This document shows positions 54,532 to 63,599 of a stretch of DNA of 64,000 nt, one piece after another. Below the pieces are notes generated by a model. That model worked only from the letters and a program-made list of their open reading frames with translations. It made no database searches and was not told where the DNA came from. Positions within the stretch are counted from its first letter, which is position 1, and every line of letters starts with the position of its first letter. The stretch covers positions 62,001 to 126,000 of the forward strand of contig CAWJEX010000004.1 in the NCBI GenBank assembly GCA_963841995.1. Direction: 5' to 3'. The position numbers and the translations under genes are program-made. The stretch is from DATDPM01 sp963841995. Its GTDB lineage: Bacteria > Pseudomonadota > Alphaproteobacteria > DATDPM01.

Positions 54532-55413
54532 TCATGTATCGGCTCCGGGTTGGCGCAGCCGGTGCACTGCGTCGTGCGGCAATTGCACGAACAGCCGGTC
54601 GCTCATGCGCAAATCGATGGCGATGATGTCGCGCTGCAGAAGCCCGTAATTGCGATCGAGCTCGGCAAGGCGCTTCCAGGCAAATTCGGGATGTTCTTCG
54701 GGAAGGCGGATGTCGATGGCGTTGTTGAGGCGCAAATTCCAGCGGCGTCCCGACACGCGGACTGCCGCGGTGACTTTGCTCTTCAATTGCGGCTCGGTCG
54801 CCAGCATGGCGATTAAGGCTGGGGCGAATTGCGGCGCATCGTCGCCGACCACGATCGGGAGGTCTGCGAAGCGGTCCAAATTGTCCCGCGTGATCACAGT
54901 TCCGGTATCGTCAATCAACGCCAGCTTGCCATCGCGCTGCCACAGCACCAGCGGCCGCCTTTCGGTCAGATGCACGACAATGCTGCCGGGAAAGCGCCGT
55001 TCGACGGCTGCCTCGCGCACCCAGCCTAGACTTTCGAGACGCGATTTCGCTGCGGCCGGAGCGAATTCTAGCAACGGCTGTCCGCGCTGCACATCCAATG
55101 CCGCCAGGACGTCCGAAGCCGGCGTTTGCTTGCGGCCATCGACCAGGACATCGGCGAGGGTGAGACCGAAATCGGCGCTGCGGGCGATGAAAGCGGTCTC
55201 GGCTCGCGCCATCGCATCGGCAACGAGACCCGAGCGCCACAAATATCCGGCACCCGCCACCGCGGCGAACACCACAAGGGCAGCAGCGCCGGCCGCTCCA
55301 AGAATGAGGATGCGCCGCAACTGGGCAAGCCGCGGGCCCCGGCCATTGGCGGCCCGGTTGTTGGCGGTGCGCGCGCGGCGCGGGGCCGGCTTGGCAGGAT
55401 TCACGAATCGCAT
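54532..55413 (-). CDS. ftsQ: Cell division protein FtsQ
   Basis: Bitopic divisome protein of 293 residues. A basic cytoplasmic tail (1-33) precedes one membrane span (about 35-56), the periplasmic POTRA domain (FGLTLADVLVDGRKQTPASD, then LGWVREAAVERRFPGSIVVH) and the FtsQ domain. It links FtsB/FtsL to the ring. Overlaps the end of ddl by 13 bases. Confidence 0.93.
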   Translation of the reverse strand: MRFVNPAKPAPRRARTANNRAANGRGPRLAQLRRILILGAAGAAALVVFAAVAGAGYLWRSGLVADAMARAETAFIARSADFGLTLADVLVDGRKQTPASDVLAALDVQRGQPLLEFAPAAAKSRLESLGWVREAAVERRFPGSIVVHLTERRPLVLWQRDGKLALIDDTGTVITRDNLDRFADLPIVVGDDAPQFAPALIAMLATEPQLKSKVTAAVRVSGRRWNLRLNNAIDIRLPEEHPEFAWKRLAELDRNYGLLQRDIIAIDLRMSDRLFVQLPHDAVHRLRQPGADT

Positions 55414-56345
55414 CGTGCATTCTCCACCAGCCAGACCACCAGATCGCGGAACGAGATCTTGGCGTGGGCGGCAATTTCCGGAACCAGGGAACGGGGCGTC
55501 ATGCCGGGTTGGGTGTTAATTTCGAGCAGGTATAACTTTCCGCTCTTCTTCGATTTCGGTGTCGCGCCGGTATCGTCGTAGCGAAAATCGGCGCGGCTCA
55601 CCCCGCGGCAGCCCAAGGTTAGATGGGCGAGCAAGGCCAGGCGCAGCGCTTCCTTGTAGGCCTTGGCCGGGAGCGGCGCCGGCATCACATGCTCGGCGGC
55701 GCGCTTGATGTCGGAGGAATATTTCGCGTCGTAATCGTAGAAGCCGCCTTGGGGGCGAAGCTCCAGCGCGCCCAGCGGCTCGTCGTCGCGCACCGCCACC
55801 GTGATCTCCCGGCCCGGGATGTAGCGCTCGACCAGGACCTCATCGCCATAAGGCCACGAGGCGTGGTCGAAGGGCCGCTTTTCGTCCTTCTTGGTGACGA
55901 TGCGGACACCGAGACTCGATCCCTCGTTCAGCGGCTTCACCACATAGGGGCGGCGCATGATGTCGCCTTTCAGGACTTCGTCGCGATGGGCAATCCTGCC
56001 CGGGGCGCAAGGAATGCCGGCATCTTCGAAGAGCCGTTTGGCCATCGGCTTGTTCATCGCAATCGCCGAGGCCATGACGCCGGAATGGGTGTAAGGGATG
56101 TTGAGAATCTCGAGCAGGCCCTGGGCGCAGCCGTCTTCGCCGTAGCGCCCGTGCAGGGCGTTGAACACGACGTCGGGCCGGGGATTCAGTTTCGGCAGCA
56201 GTGCGCCAATGTCCCGGCCCATGTCGATGGTGGTGACTTTGTAGCCGGCGGCTTTCAACGCATCGTTCACCGCAGCACCACTGACCAGCGACACTTCGCG
56301 CTCGCCCGACCAGCCACCCATCAGAACCGCGACATGCTTTTTCAT
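55401..56345 (-). CDS. ddl: D-alanine-D-alanine ligase
   Basis: ATP-grasp enzyme of 314 residues joining two D-alanines for the peptidoglycan stem. It shows the VLMGGWSGEREVSL opening, ALHGRYGEDGCAQGLLEIL, the nucleotide-binding YVVKPLNEGSSLGV and the magnesium-binding LLEINTQPGMTPRSLVPE. ATG 56345 overlaps murB by four bases and directly precedes the conserved start. Cytoplasmic. Confidence 0.96.
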   Translation of the reverse strand: MKKHVAVLMGGWSGEREVSLVSGAAVNDALKAAGYKVTTIDMGRDIGALLPKLNPRPDVVFNALHGRYGEDGCAQGLLEILNIPYTHSGVMASAIAMNKPMAKRLFEDAGIPCAPGRIAHRDEVLKGDIMRRPYVVKPLNEGSSLGVRIVTKKDEKRPFDHASWPYGDEVLVERYIPGREITVAVRDDEPLGALELRPQGGFYDYDAKYSSDIKRAAEHVMPAPLPAKAYKEALRLALLAHLTLGCRGVSRADFRYDDTGATPKSKKSGKLYLLEINTQPGMTPRSLVPEIAAHAKISFRDLVVWLVENARCDS

Positions 56346-57292
56346 CGCGACGTTCCCCCATTGGCGGCATTGGCAACGGCGACGCCCACGCGCTTGATTT
56401 CCCATTCGAGAGCAACGCCGGTCGTCTCCAAAACGCGGCGCCGGATTTCTTCGCCGAGCGCTTCGATATCGGCGGCGGTGGCGGTTCCGGTATTGATCAG
56501 GAAATTGCAGTGCATTTCGGAGACCATCGCACCGCCGACGTGCAAGCCGCGGCAGCCGGCCTTGTCGATGAGCCGCCATGCCGATCGATTAGGGGGATTC
56601 TTGAACGTGCTGCCGCCGGTGCGGGTCCGCAGCGGCTGGCTTTCCTCGCGGGCGCGGGCGATTTCCGCCATTGCGCGTTCGATGGCGAGTCGGTCGCCCT
56701 TTTTTCCCGAAAGCGTCGCCGCGGTGAAAATCCAATTTTCTGGGATGGTGGCCTGCCGATACGCGAAGCCGAGTTCGGCATTGGTCAGGCGGTGAAGCTT
56801 GCCTTCGCCATCCAGCGCTTCGGCGGCCATCGTCACGTCTTTCATCTCGCCGCCATAAGCACCGGCATTCATGCGGAGCGCGCCGCCGATGGTTCCGGGA
56901 ATGCCGGACAGGAATTCGAGGCCGGTGATTTCGGCCTCTGAGGCCGCCCACGCCACATTGAGATCGAGGGCCGCAGCGCCGGCGGTGACCGTGGTCTCGG
57001 AGGCGTGGATCTGGGCGAAGTCGCGGCCCAAGCGGATGACGACGCCGGGGATTCCGCCGTCGCGCACCAGAAGATTCGATCCGACGCCGAGCACGGTCAC
57101 TGGAATGTCGGACGGCTTGCCAGCTAGGAATTCGGCGAGATCGTTGCGGTCGGCGGGGCGGAACATCACTTCCGCCGGGCCGCCGACGCGAAACCAAGTG
57201 ATCTGGGAGAGTGGCGCATTCTCCGTCAGCCTGCCGCGCACGTGCGGCAGGCGTTCGATGAGACGAGGCTCGTGAACGCGCGACGGCATCAT
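56342..57292 (-). CDS. murB: UDP-N-acetylenolpyruvoylglucosamine reductase
   Basis: FAD-dependent reductase of 316 residues producing UDP-MurNAc. Key blocks are ITWFRVGGPAEVMFRPAD, the FAD-binding VLGVGSNLLVRDGGIPGVVI, FLSGIPGTIGGALRMNAGAY and RTGGSTFKNPP with the catalytic serine. ATG 57292 overlaps the murC stop in an ATGA; a second ATG follows at once. Type I MurB by the intact Tyr loop. Confidence 0.95.
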   Translation of the reverse strand: MMPSRVHEPRLIERLPHVRGRLTENAPLSQITWFRVGGPAEVMFRPADRNDLAEFLAGKPSDIPVTVLGVGSNLLVRDGGIPGVVIRLGRDFAQIHASETTVTAGAAALDLNVAWAASEAEITGLEFLSGIPGTIGGALRMNAGAYGGEMKDVTMAAEALDGEGKLHRLTNAELGFAYRQATIPENWIFTAATLSGKKGDRLAIERAMAEIARAREESQPLRTRTGGSTFKNPPNRSAWRLIDKAGCRGLHVGGAMVSEMHCNFLINTGTATAADIEALGEEIRRRVLETTGVALEWEIKRVGVAVANAANGGTSR

Positions 57293-58788
57293 GATGCGCT
57301 CCGCGTGCGCCGAGGGCCGGTGCCGCGGGGGGCTTTGCCGGCGCTGCCCTTGTTGCTGCCCTTGCTGCCGGGGGCCTTGCCGCCATTGCGGTGGGCCAAT
57401 TCCTCCGGCAGCGCGTGGGCCCAGGTCGTGATGCTGCCGGCGCCAAGGCAAATCACCATGTCGCCGGGCCGCGCCAGTTCGGCGATGACGTCGGCAAGGG
57501 CGTCGGGGCTGGCGAGCGGCAGCACATTGCGATGGCCGTGGGCGCGCAATCCCGCCACGAGTGCGTCGCGGTCAACGCCTTCGATCGGCACTTCGCCGGC
57601 GGGATAGACATCGGCGACCACCACCAAATCCGCGTCGTTGAAGCAGCTGCAGAAGCCTTCGAACAAATTCTTGAGGCGGGAATAGCGATGGGGCTGAACC
57701 ACGGCGATGATCCGGCCCTTGGAAATCGCGCGCGCACCCTTGAGCACGGCGGCGATTTCGACCGGGTGATGGCCGTAATCATCGATGACGGCGATGCCGT
57801 TCCATTCGCCGGTCTTGGTGAAGCGGCGCCCCACCCCGCCGAACGACGCCAGGGCGCGCCGCATGACGTCTTCCGGGATTCCCATTTCACGCGCCACCGC
57901 AATCGCGGCGAGGGAATTCTGGACGTTGTGCTCGCCCACCATGGGTAGGCGGAAATCGGTGATCGCGTGCTCGTCGCCCCGCGCGCGGTCGGTACAAACG
58001 ACGTCAAAGCGCGCGCCGCCAGGGGCCAGCGCCACATTGATGGCGCGCACATCGGCTTGGGGGCTGAGGCCGTAAGTAATCACTTTGCGGTCGGAGACCC
58101 GCGGGATCATCGCCTGGACTTCGGGATGATCGAGGCAGAGCGCGCAGAATCCATAAAAAGGGATATTTTCAACGAAATCGACGAAGGCGCGCTTCAGCAA
58201 TTCATAGTCGCCGAAATAATCGAGATGCTCGGGATCGATATTGGTGACGACGGCGATGGTCGCCGGCAATTTCACGAAGGTGCCGTCGGATTCGTCGGCT
58301 TCGACCACCATCCACTCGCCGGCCCCCAGCCGCGCGTTGGTTCCATAGGAATTGATGATGCCGCCATTGATCACGGTCGGATCGAGGCCAGCGGCATCAA
58401 ACACCGCGGCGATCATCGACGTGGTCGTGGTCTTGCCATGGGTTCCGCCCACCGCGACCGACCATTTGAGTCGCATCAGCTCGGCGAGCATCTCGGCGCG
58501 GCGTACCACGGGGATCAAGCGCGCCCGTGCCGCCGAAATTTCCGGATTATCGGCTTTGACCGCCGACGACATGACGACAACCTGGGCCTCGCCGATGTTC
58601 TCGGCCTTGTGCTCGATCGCGATGGCAATCCCCTTCGCGCGCAGGCGGCGCACATTGGCGTTCTCGGACATGTCGCTGCCCTGCACGTGATAGCCGAGAT
58701 TGTGCAGGATCTCGGCGATGCCGCTCATGCCGATGCCGCCGATACCGACGAAATGAATGGTGCCGATGGACAGGGGAAGGGCGGTCAT
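57289..58788 (-). CDS. murC: UDP-N-acetylmuramate-L-alanine ligase
   Basis: Mur ligase of 499 residues adding L-alanine to UDP-MurNAc. The N-terminal Rossmann HFVGIGGIGMSGIAEIL is followed by the ATP-binding VGGTHGKTTTTSMIAAVFD, the ATP-domain YGHHPVEIAAVLKGAR and the C-terminal FQPHRYSR-type loop (here VVQPHRYSRLKNL). The last ~35 residues are a basic Gly/Lys/Arg tail with a KGSNKGSAGK repeat pattern, beyond the usual end. Overlaps murG and murB by four bases. Confidence 0.95.
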   Translation of the reverse strand: MTALPLSIGTIHFVGIGGIGMSGIAEILHNLGYHVQGSDMSENANVRRLRAKGIAIAIEHKAENIGEAQVVVMSSAVKADNPEISAARARLIPVVRRAEMLAELMRLKWSVAVGGTHGKTTTTSMIAAVFDAAGLDPTVINGGIINSYGTNARLGAGEWMVVEADESDGTFVKLPATIAVVTNIDPEHLDYFGDYELLKRAFVDFVENIPFYGFCALCLDHPEVQAMIPRVSDRKVITYGLSPQADVRAINVALAPGGARFDVVCTDRARGDEHAITDFRLPMVGEHNVQNSLAAIAVAREMGIPEDVMRRALASFGGVGRRFTKTGEWNGIAVIDDYGHHPVEIAAVLKGARAISKGRIIAVVQPHRYSRLKNLFEGFCSCFNDADLVVVADVYPAGEVPIEGVDRDALVAGLRAHGHRNVLPLASPDALADVIAELARPGDMVICLGAGSITTWAHALPEELAHRNGGKAPGSKGSNKGSAGKAPRGTGPRRTRSAS

Positions 58789-59933
58789 TCCGCGGCCTCC
58801 ATCGGGGCCTGATCGCGGCCGAGGCGGCGGGCGCCGCCGCTGGAAACCAGTCCGGCCACCATATCGGCGAGCCTGGTTGCGGCTTCCGGGATTCCCATCT
58901 CACGCGCAGCCTTGGCAACTTCGGCCAAACGCGCCGGCTCGTTCATGAGCGTGCCCAGGACGTCTTTCAATGTATGGGGCGTGAATTTCGCCTGCGCAAT
59001 GATCCAGGCCGCTTTCTTGCGCTGCAGAGACAGGCCATTGGCGGTTTGGTGGTCATCCATGGCGGCAGGGTAGGGAACCAAAAGCGCTGGCCTTCCCGCG
59101 GCAAGAACCTCGGCCACCGTCGACGCTCCGGCGCGGCAGACCATGAGATGAGTCTTGGCAAGACGCTCCGGCATGTCGTTGAAGAAGGGGCGGAGATCCA
59201 CGTTCATGCCGAGCTGGCCGTACATCTGGGTTGCCATTTCAAGATGTTCCGGACGGCATTGCTGGGCAATGCGAAGACGGGCGCGATATTCGGGCGGCAG
59301 GAGTGCTATCGCCTTCGGCACGATCTCGCCGAACACCGCCGCACCCTGACTTCCGCCGGTGATCAAGAGATTGAACGGCCCGCCGGCTGCGGGCGGCTCA
59401 TCGGGAATCCGTGATAGTGCTGCGATCTCGGGACGGACGGGATTGCCGGTGCGCCGCAATTGCGCCGAGCCTTTGGCCGGCATGCCGGCCACGTGTTCGA
59501 AAGATGTCGCAATCGCGGTGACGCGGGGGGCGAGCATCCGATTGGCGCGGCCGAGCACAGCGTTCTGTTCGTGAATTAAGGTTGGGATGTGTGCATAGAC
59601 GGCGGCGAGCATGGTCGGGACCGAGGCATAGCCGCCAAATCCGACGGCCGCCGCCGGTTCGAGTTGGCGCAGCACCCGGCGCGCCTCGAACAATCCGCGG
59701 GCCATCTGCACCGCACCGGCCATCTTGCGAATAGTTCCGCCGACCATCTGGCCGGCGTGAATCCGGTGAACGTCCACATCCTCATTTTCCCCGAAAGCGG
59801 CGCCGCGCCTGTCGGTAACCAGAGCCAGAGCGAAATGCCGCGCCGCCAGTTCGCGGGCCAAAGCTTCCGCCGGGAACATATGGCCGCCGGTTCCGCCGGC
59901 CGCGAGCACGATGACGGTGCGAAGGCGCGTCAT
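58785..59933 (-). CDS. murG: UDP-GlcNAc:lipid I N-acetylglucosaminyltransferase
   Basis: GT-B glycosyltransferase of 382 residues at the inner face of the inner membrane making lipid II. It shows AAGGTGGHMFPAEALARELA, the first-domain GFGGYASVPTMLAA and HEQNAVLGRANRM, the linker LITGGSQGA, and the UDP-GlcNAc-contacting VCRAGASTVAEVLAAGRPAL. ATG 59933 overlaps the ftsW stop. A longer open frame upstream overlaps ftsW and is not real. Confidence 0.95.
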   Translation of the reverse strand: MTRLRTVIVLAAGGTGGHMFPAEALARELAARHFALALVTDRRGAAFGENEDVDVHRIHAGQMVGGTIRKMAGAVQMARGLFEARRVLRQLEPAAAVGFGGYASVPTMLAAVYAHIPTLIHEQNAVLGRANRMLAPRVTAIATSFEHVAGMPAKGSAQLRRTGNPVRPEIAALSRIPDEPPAAGGPFNLLITGGSQGAAVFGEIVPKAIALLPPEYRARLRIAQQCRPEHLEMATQMYGQLGMNVDLRPFFNDMPERLAKTHLMVCRAGASTVAEVLAAGRPALLVPYPAAMDDHQTANGLSLQRKKAAWIIAQAKFTPHTLKDVLGTLMNEPARLAEVAKAAREMGIPEAATRLADMVAGLVSSGGARRLGRDQAPMEAAE

Positions 59934-61054
59934 CGCAATCCTCCGACCGCGGTGCGGCAGCGGCTCAGCGACAACAGCATGCCCATGCCGATTGCAAGGG
60001 CGATCACCGACGATCCGCCATAGGAGATAAAGGGCAAGGTCATGCCCTTGGTCGGCAGCAAATCGAGGGTCGATCCCATATTGATGAGCGCTTGCAGACC
60101 GAATTCGGCAAGCAAACCGGAAGCGGCGAGCAAGATAAAGAAATCGTTTTCCTGCAGCATTCGCATGAAGCCGCGGAGAACGATAAAGCCGTAAAGAGCG
60201 ACGATGGCGAGGCACGCCAGCAGACCCATTTCTTCGCCCGCCACCGCGAGAACGAAATCCGCTTGGGCGTCGGGAAGAACTTGTTTCACCGTGCCCTCGC
60301 CGGGGCCGCGCCCGAACAACCCGCCGTTCTCGAAGGCTTCGAGCGAAGTGGTGACTTGATAGTGGTCGCCGGTGTCGGGATCGAGGAAGCGATCGACGCG
60401 GCTTGCCACATGGGGAAAGAGAAAATAGGCCGCGACCATCCCGGCGGCGGCAAGGCCGGCAAGGATCGCCATGAAGCGCAGCGGCAACCCGGCCATGAAC
60501 ATCTGGCCGAGCCAAACCGTGCTCACCACCGCGACCATGCCCATATCGGGCTGCATCACCAATAGCAGGATGACGAGGGCAAAGAGGCCGAGCGAGGTGA
60601 CGCTGAGCGGCGATTGGCCGGCCATCTTGCGCCGGGACAACAGCCAAGCCGAAACCACGATGAAGCAAGGCTTCACGAATTCTGACGGCTGAACCGAAAA
60701 GCCGCCGGCGCTGATCCAGCGTCGGGCACCCTTGATTTGCGTGCCGCCGAAATGGGTTGCGACAACGCCGACCAGCGCCACCGCCAGCAACACCACGGCA
60801 AGCCGCCGGACCCATTCGGGCGGCATCAGCGAAATCGCCACCGTCACCGCGGCGGCGGCCGGAAGGATGATGAATTGGCGGTGCGCGAAATAGAACGGAT
60901 TGAGGCCGAGATGATCGGCGACGGCGGGACTCGCCGCCAGCGTCATTACCGCCCCAAATCCGATCAAGGCTGCGACCGCCCACAGCGTCCAATGGTCGAC
61001 GGTCCACCACCAGCGGCCGAGGGTGCTCGAATCGGTGCGGGCGAAGGCTCTCAT
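59930..61054 (-). CDS. ftsW: Peptidoglycan glycosyltransferase FtsW
   Basis: SEDS-family polymerase of 374 residues with about ten membrane spans, joining lipid II during division with a class B PBP. Family landmarks are GARRWISAGGFSVQPSEFVK, VMQPDMGMVAVV, the VTTSLEAFENGGLFGRGPGEG segment and the C-terminal LLPTKGMTLPFISYGGSS. ATG 61054 overlaps the murD stop by four bases. Confidence 0.95.
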   Translation of the reverse strand: MRAFARTDSSTLGRWWWTVDHWTLWAVAALIGFGAVMTLAASPAVADHLGLNPFYFAHRQFIILPAAAAVTVAISLMPPEWVRRLAVVLLAVALVGVVATHFGGTQIKGARRWISAGGFSVQPSEFVKPCFIVVSAWLLSRRKMAGQSPLSVTSLGLFALVILLLVMQPDMGMVAVVSTVWLGQMFMAGLPLRFMAILAGLAAAGMVAAYFLFPHVASRVDRFLDPDTGDHYQVTTSLEAFENGGLFGRGPGEGTVKQVLPDAQADFVLAVAGEEMGLLACLAIVALYGFIVLRGFMRMLQENDFFILLAASGLLAEFGLQALINMGSTLDLLPTKGMTLPFISYGGSSVIALAIGMGMLLSLSRCRTAVGGLR

Positions 61055-62490
61055 GCCCGGCCTCCCGCCGCCCGGTTGTTGGTGCGCGGCGGATTTCCGG
61101 ATTCGGAATTGCGGGCACCGGGCAGGGCGGCTACCAATTTGCGGAATCCATCGCCGCGCGCTTCGAAATTGTCCCATTGATCGAACGAGGCGCAGGCCGG
61201 CGACAGCAATACGACCGGGGCTTTGCGGTTCTCCGCTCGGGCCATCTCGGTTGCCTTGGCGACGGCAACGCCGAGATTGCCGCAGCGGGTGAACGGCACC
61301 CGGCCCTGCAGGGTCGCGGCGAATTCTTCCTCGGCTTCGCCGATTAAAAACGCGCGGGCGACGTTTTTGAACAGGGGGTCGAGCGATTGGATGCCGCCTT
61401 CCTTGGGCCGGCCGCCGGCAATCCAGTAAATGTCCTGGTAGCAAACCAGCGCCCGTGCCGCGGCATCGGCATTGGTCGCCTTGCTGTCATTGATGAAGCG
61501 AATGCCGTCGATGACCGCGACCAGCTCTTGGCGATGGGCTAGACCCGGGAACGTCTTGATCCCGCCGATCGTGTTATCGCGCGAAACGCCGAGGGACCGC
61601 GCCGCCGCATAGGCCGCCGCTGCATTTTGCCAGTTGTGGCTGCCGGGAAGCCGTGGCGCATCGCCAAGATTGAGAATCCGCGTCTGCGCGCCGTCCATAT
61701 CGTCGTAGAGCCAGCCGTCCAGCGCATAAACGCCGCCGGGTGTGCGGCCTATGCCGGAGATCGGGATCGCCCGCGGCCCACCGGCGCTTTTCATGTCTTC
61801 GTAGACGCGCCGCGAATCGTCGTCGTCGATGCCGATGACGGCGATCTGGCTGGCCGTTTGATTGCGGAAGATCCGCCGCTTCGCTGCGATATAACCTTCC
61901 ATTCCGCCATGCCGGTAGAGATGATCCGGGCTGATGTTCAGCAACACGGCGACATCGAAGGCAATGGAAACGGTGAGGTCGAGCTGGAACGACGAAACTT
62001 CGAGAACGTAAGTGCCGCTGGCACTCAAGGGCTCGAGAGCCAGCGCCGGCGTTCCGAGATTGCCGCCGACTTCCGTAGGCATGCCGGCGGATTTGAGCAA
62101 ATGCCCGATCAGCGAGGTCGTCGTCGATTTGCCGTTGGTGCCGGTGATGGCGCAAAGCCGCGCACTACCCTTGGCCCGGCCGAGAAGTTCGATATCCCCG
62201 ATCACGTCGCATCCGGCGGAGCGCGCCAAGGCCGCCACCGGATGGGGAGCCGGGTAATGGAACGGAATACCGGGGCTCAGGACCAAAGTCTTGGGCCGCC
62301 GCCAGTCGCAGCTCATCAGATCGACGATGGCAACGCCTTGGGCGGCGGCGCGCTTTCGTCCCGCCGCGTCGTCGTCCCAAGCCCAAACTTCGGCGCCGCC
62401 GGCAGCCATTGCCTGGGCGGCAGCGACGCCTGACTTGCCGAGTCCCATGACGGCGACGGTGCGGCCCTTGAATTGCGGAAGCGGGATCAT
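61051..62490 (-). CDS. murD: UDP-N-acetylmuramoylalanine-D-glutamate ligase
   Basis: Mur ligase of 479 residues adding D-glutamate. It has VAVMGLGKSGVAAAQAMAAG at the N-terminus, the ATP-binding ITGTNGKSTTTSLIGHLLKS, the central NISPDHLYRHGGMEGYIAAK and the C-terminal INDSKATNADAAARAL loop. Length is normal. It begins four bases after mraY. Confidence 0.95.
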   Translation of the reverse strand: MIPLPQFKGRTVAVMGLGKSGVAAAQAMAAGGAEVWAWDDDAAGRKRAAAQGVAIVDLMSCDWRRPKTLVLSPGIPFHYPAPHPVAALARSAGCDVIGDIELLGRAKGSARLCAITGTNGKSTTTSLIGHLLKSAGMPTEVGGNLGTPALALEPLSASGTYVLEVSSFQLDLTVSIAFDVAVLLNISPDHLYRHGGMEGYIAAKRRIFRNQTASQIAVIGIDDDDSRRVYEDMKSAGGPRAIPISGIGRTPGGVYALDGWLYDDMDGAQTRILNLGDAPRLPGSHNWQNAAAAYAAARSLGVSRDNTIGGIKTFPGLAHRQELVAVIDGIRFINDSKATNADAAARALVCYQDIYWIAGGRPKEGGIQSLDPLFKNVARAFLIGEAEEEFAATLQGRVPFTRCGNLGVAVAKATEMARAENRKAPVVLLSPACASFDQWDNFEARGDGFRKLVAALPGARNSESGNPPRTNNRAAGGRA

Positions 62491-62494
62491 CGCG

Positions 62495-63583
62495 TCACCG
62501 GAGTTTCAAGGTCGAAAGGCCGATCAAGGCGAGAATCGACGCGATGATCCAAAAGCGGATCACGATGGTCGGCTCTTTCCAGCCCTTCTGCTCGAAATGA
62601 TGGTGCAGCGGTGCCATGCGGAAGACGCGTTTGCCGGTGAGCTTGAAGGACGCGACCTGGACCATGACCGATGCGGTCTCCAAAACGAACAATCCGCCGA
62701 TGATGGCGAGAACAAGTTCGTGCTTGGTGGCGACGCTAACGGCACCCAGGGCGCCGCCCATGGACAGCGAGCCGGTGTCGCCCATGAACACCATGGCCGG
62801 CGGCGCGTTGAACCAGAGGAAGCCGAGGGCCGCACCTACCAGCGATCCGCAAAACACCGCGAGTTCGCCGGTGCCCGCGACGTAACGGATTTCCAGGTAA
62901 TTGGCGAAAACCGAATTTCCGACGAGATAGGCGATGAGGGCAAAACACCCGGCGGCGATCATCACCGGGCCGATGGCAAGGCCGTCCAAGCCGTCGGTCA
63001 GATTAACCGCGTTCGAGGCGCCGACCATCACGAAGACGGCGACCGGAACGAAGAACCAGCCCAGATGAATGAGCACGGTCTTGAAGAACGGGACGGCAAA
63101 GGTATTCGCGATCGGCTCGGCGGTGAGATTTGAAATCACGACCGCGGCAATGGTGGCGATCGCGGCTTCGGCGACAAGCTTCAATTTCCCGCGCAAGCCG
63201 CGGCTCGACCGGCGCTTCAGCTTGAGATAATCGTCGATGGCGCCGACGATCCCGAAGCCCAGGGTCACCAGCAACGCCGCCCAGACGAAGCCGTTGCCGA
63301 GATCGGCCCACAACAGCGTCGACAAAATCGAGGCGAGCAGGATCAGCACGCCGCCCATGGTGGGCGTACCGGCCTTGGCGACAATATGGCTTTGCGGCCC
63401 GTCGGTGCGAATTGGCTGGCCGTTGGCTTGAATCCGGCGTAGCCACTGGATGACGCGAGGACCGAGCACGAAACTCAGGATCAGCGCCGTCAGCACGGCG
63501 CCGCCGGTGCGAAACGTCAGATAGCGGAACAGATTGAAAATGCCGATCTGATCCGTCAGGGGATGGAGCAAGTCGTAGAGCAC
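62495..63583 (-). CDS. mraY: Phospho-N-acetylmuramoyl-pentapeptide transferase
   Basis: Polytopic enzyme of 362 residues with about ten spans transferring phospho-MurNAc-pentapeptide to undecaprenyl phosphate, making lipid I. Landmarks are GTPTMGGVLILLASILS, the aspartate pair in VGAIDDYLKLKRRSSRGL, NAVNLTDGLDGLAIG and the histidine-rich PLHHHFEQKGWKE. GTG 63583 is chosen because GGGGGA lies about 8 bases upstream and the family opening LYDLLHPLTD follows. 16 bases after murF. Confidence 0.95.
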   Translation of the reverse strand: MLYDLLHPLTDQIGIFNLFRYLTFRTGGAVLTALILSFVLGPRVIQWLRRIQANGQPIRTDGPQSHIVAKAGTPTMGGVLILLASILSTLLWADLGNGFVWAALLVTLGFGIVGAIDDYLKLKRRSSRGLRGKLKLVAEAAIATIAAVVISNLTAEPIANTFAVPFFKTVLIHLGWFFVPVAVFVMVGASNAVNLTDGLDGLAIGPVMIAAGCFALIAYLVGNSVFANYLEIRYVAGTGELAVFCGSLVGAALGFLWFNAPPAMVFMGDTGSLSMGGALGAVSVATKHELVLAIIGGLFVLETASVMVQVASFKLTGKRVFRMAPLHHHFEQKGWKEPTIVIRFWIIASILALIGLSTLKLR

Positions 63584-63599
63584 GCTCGGAATCCCCCGT

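Noticed and set aside
58785..61118. MurG as a 777-residue fusion with an upstream domain
   Set aside because: The extra N-terminal part overlaps ftsW in another frame and is Arg/Pro/His-rich; ATG 59933 begins the family sequence and overlaps the ftsW stop.
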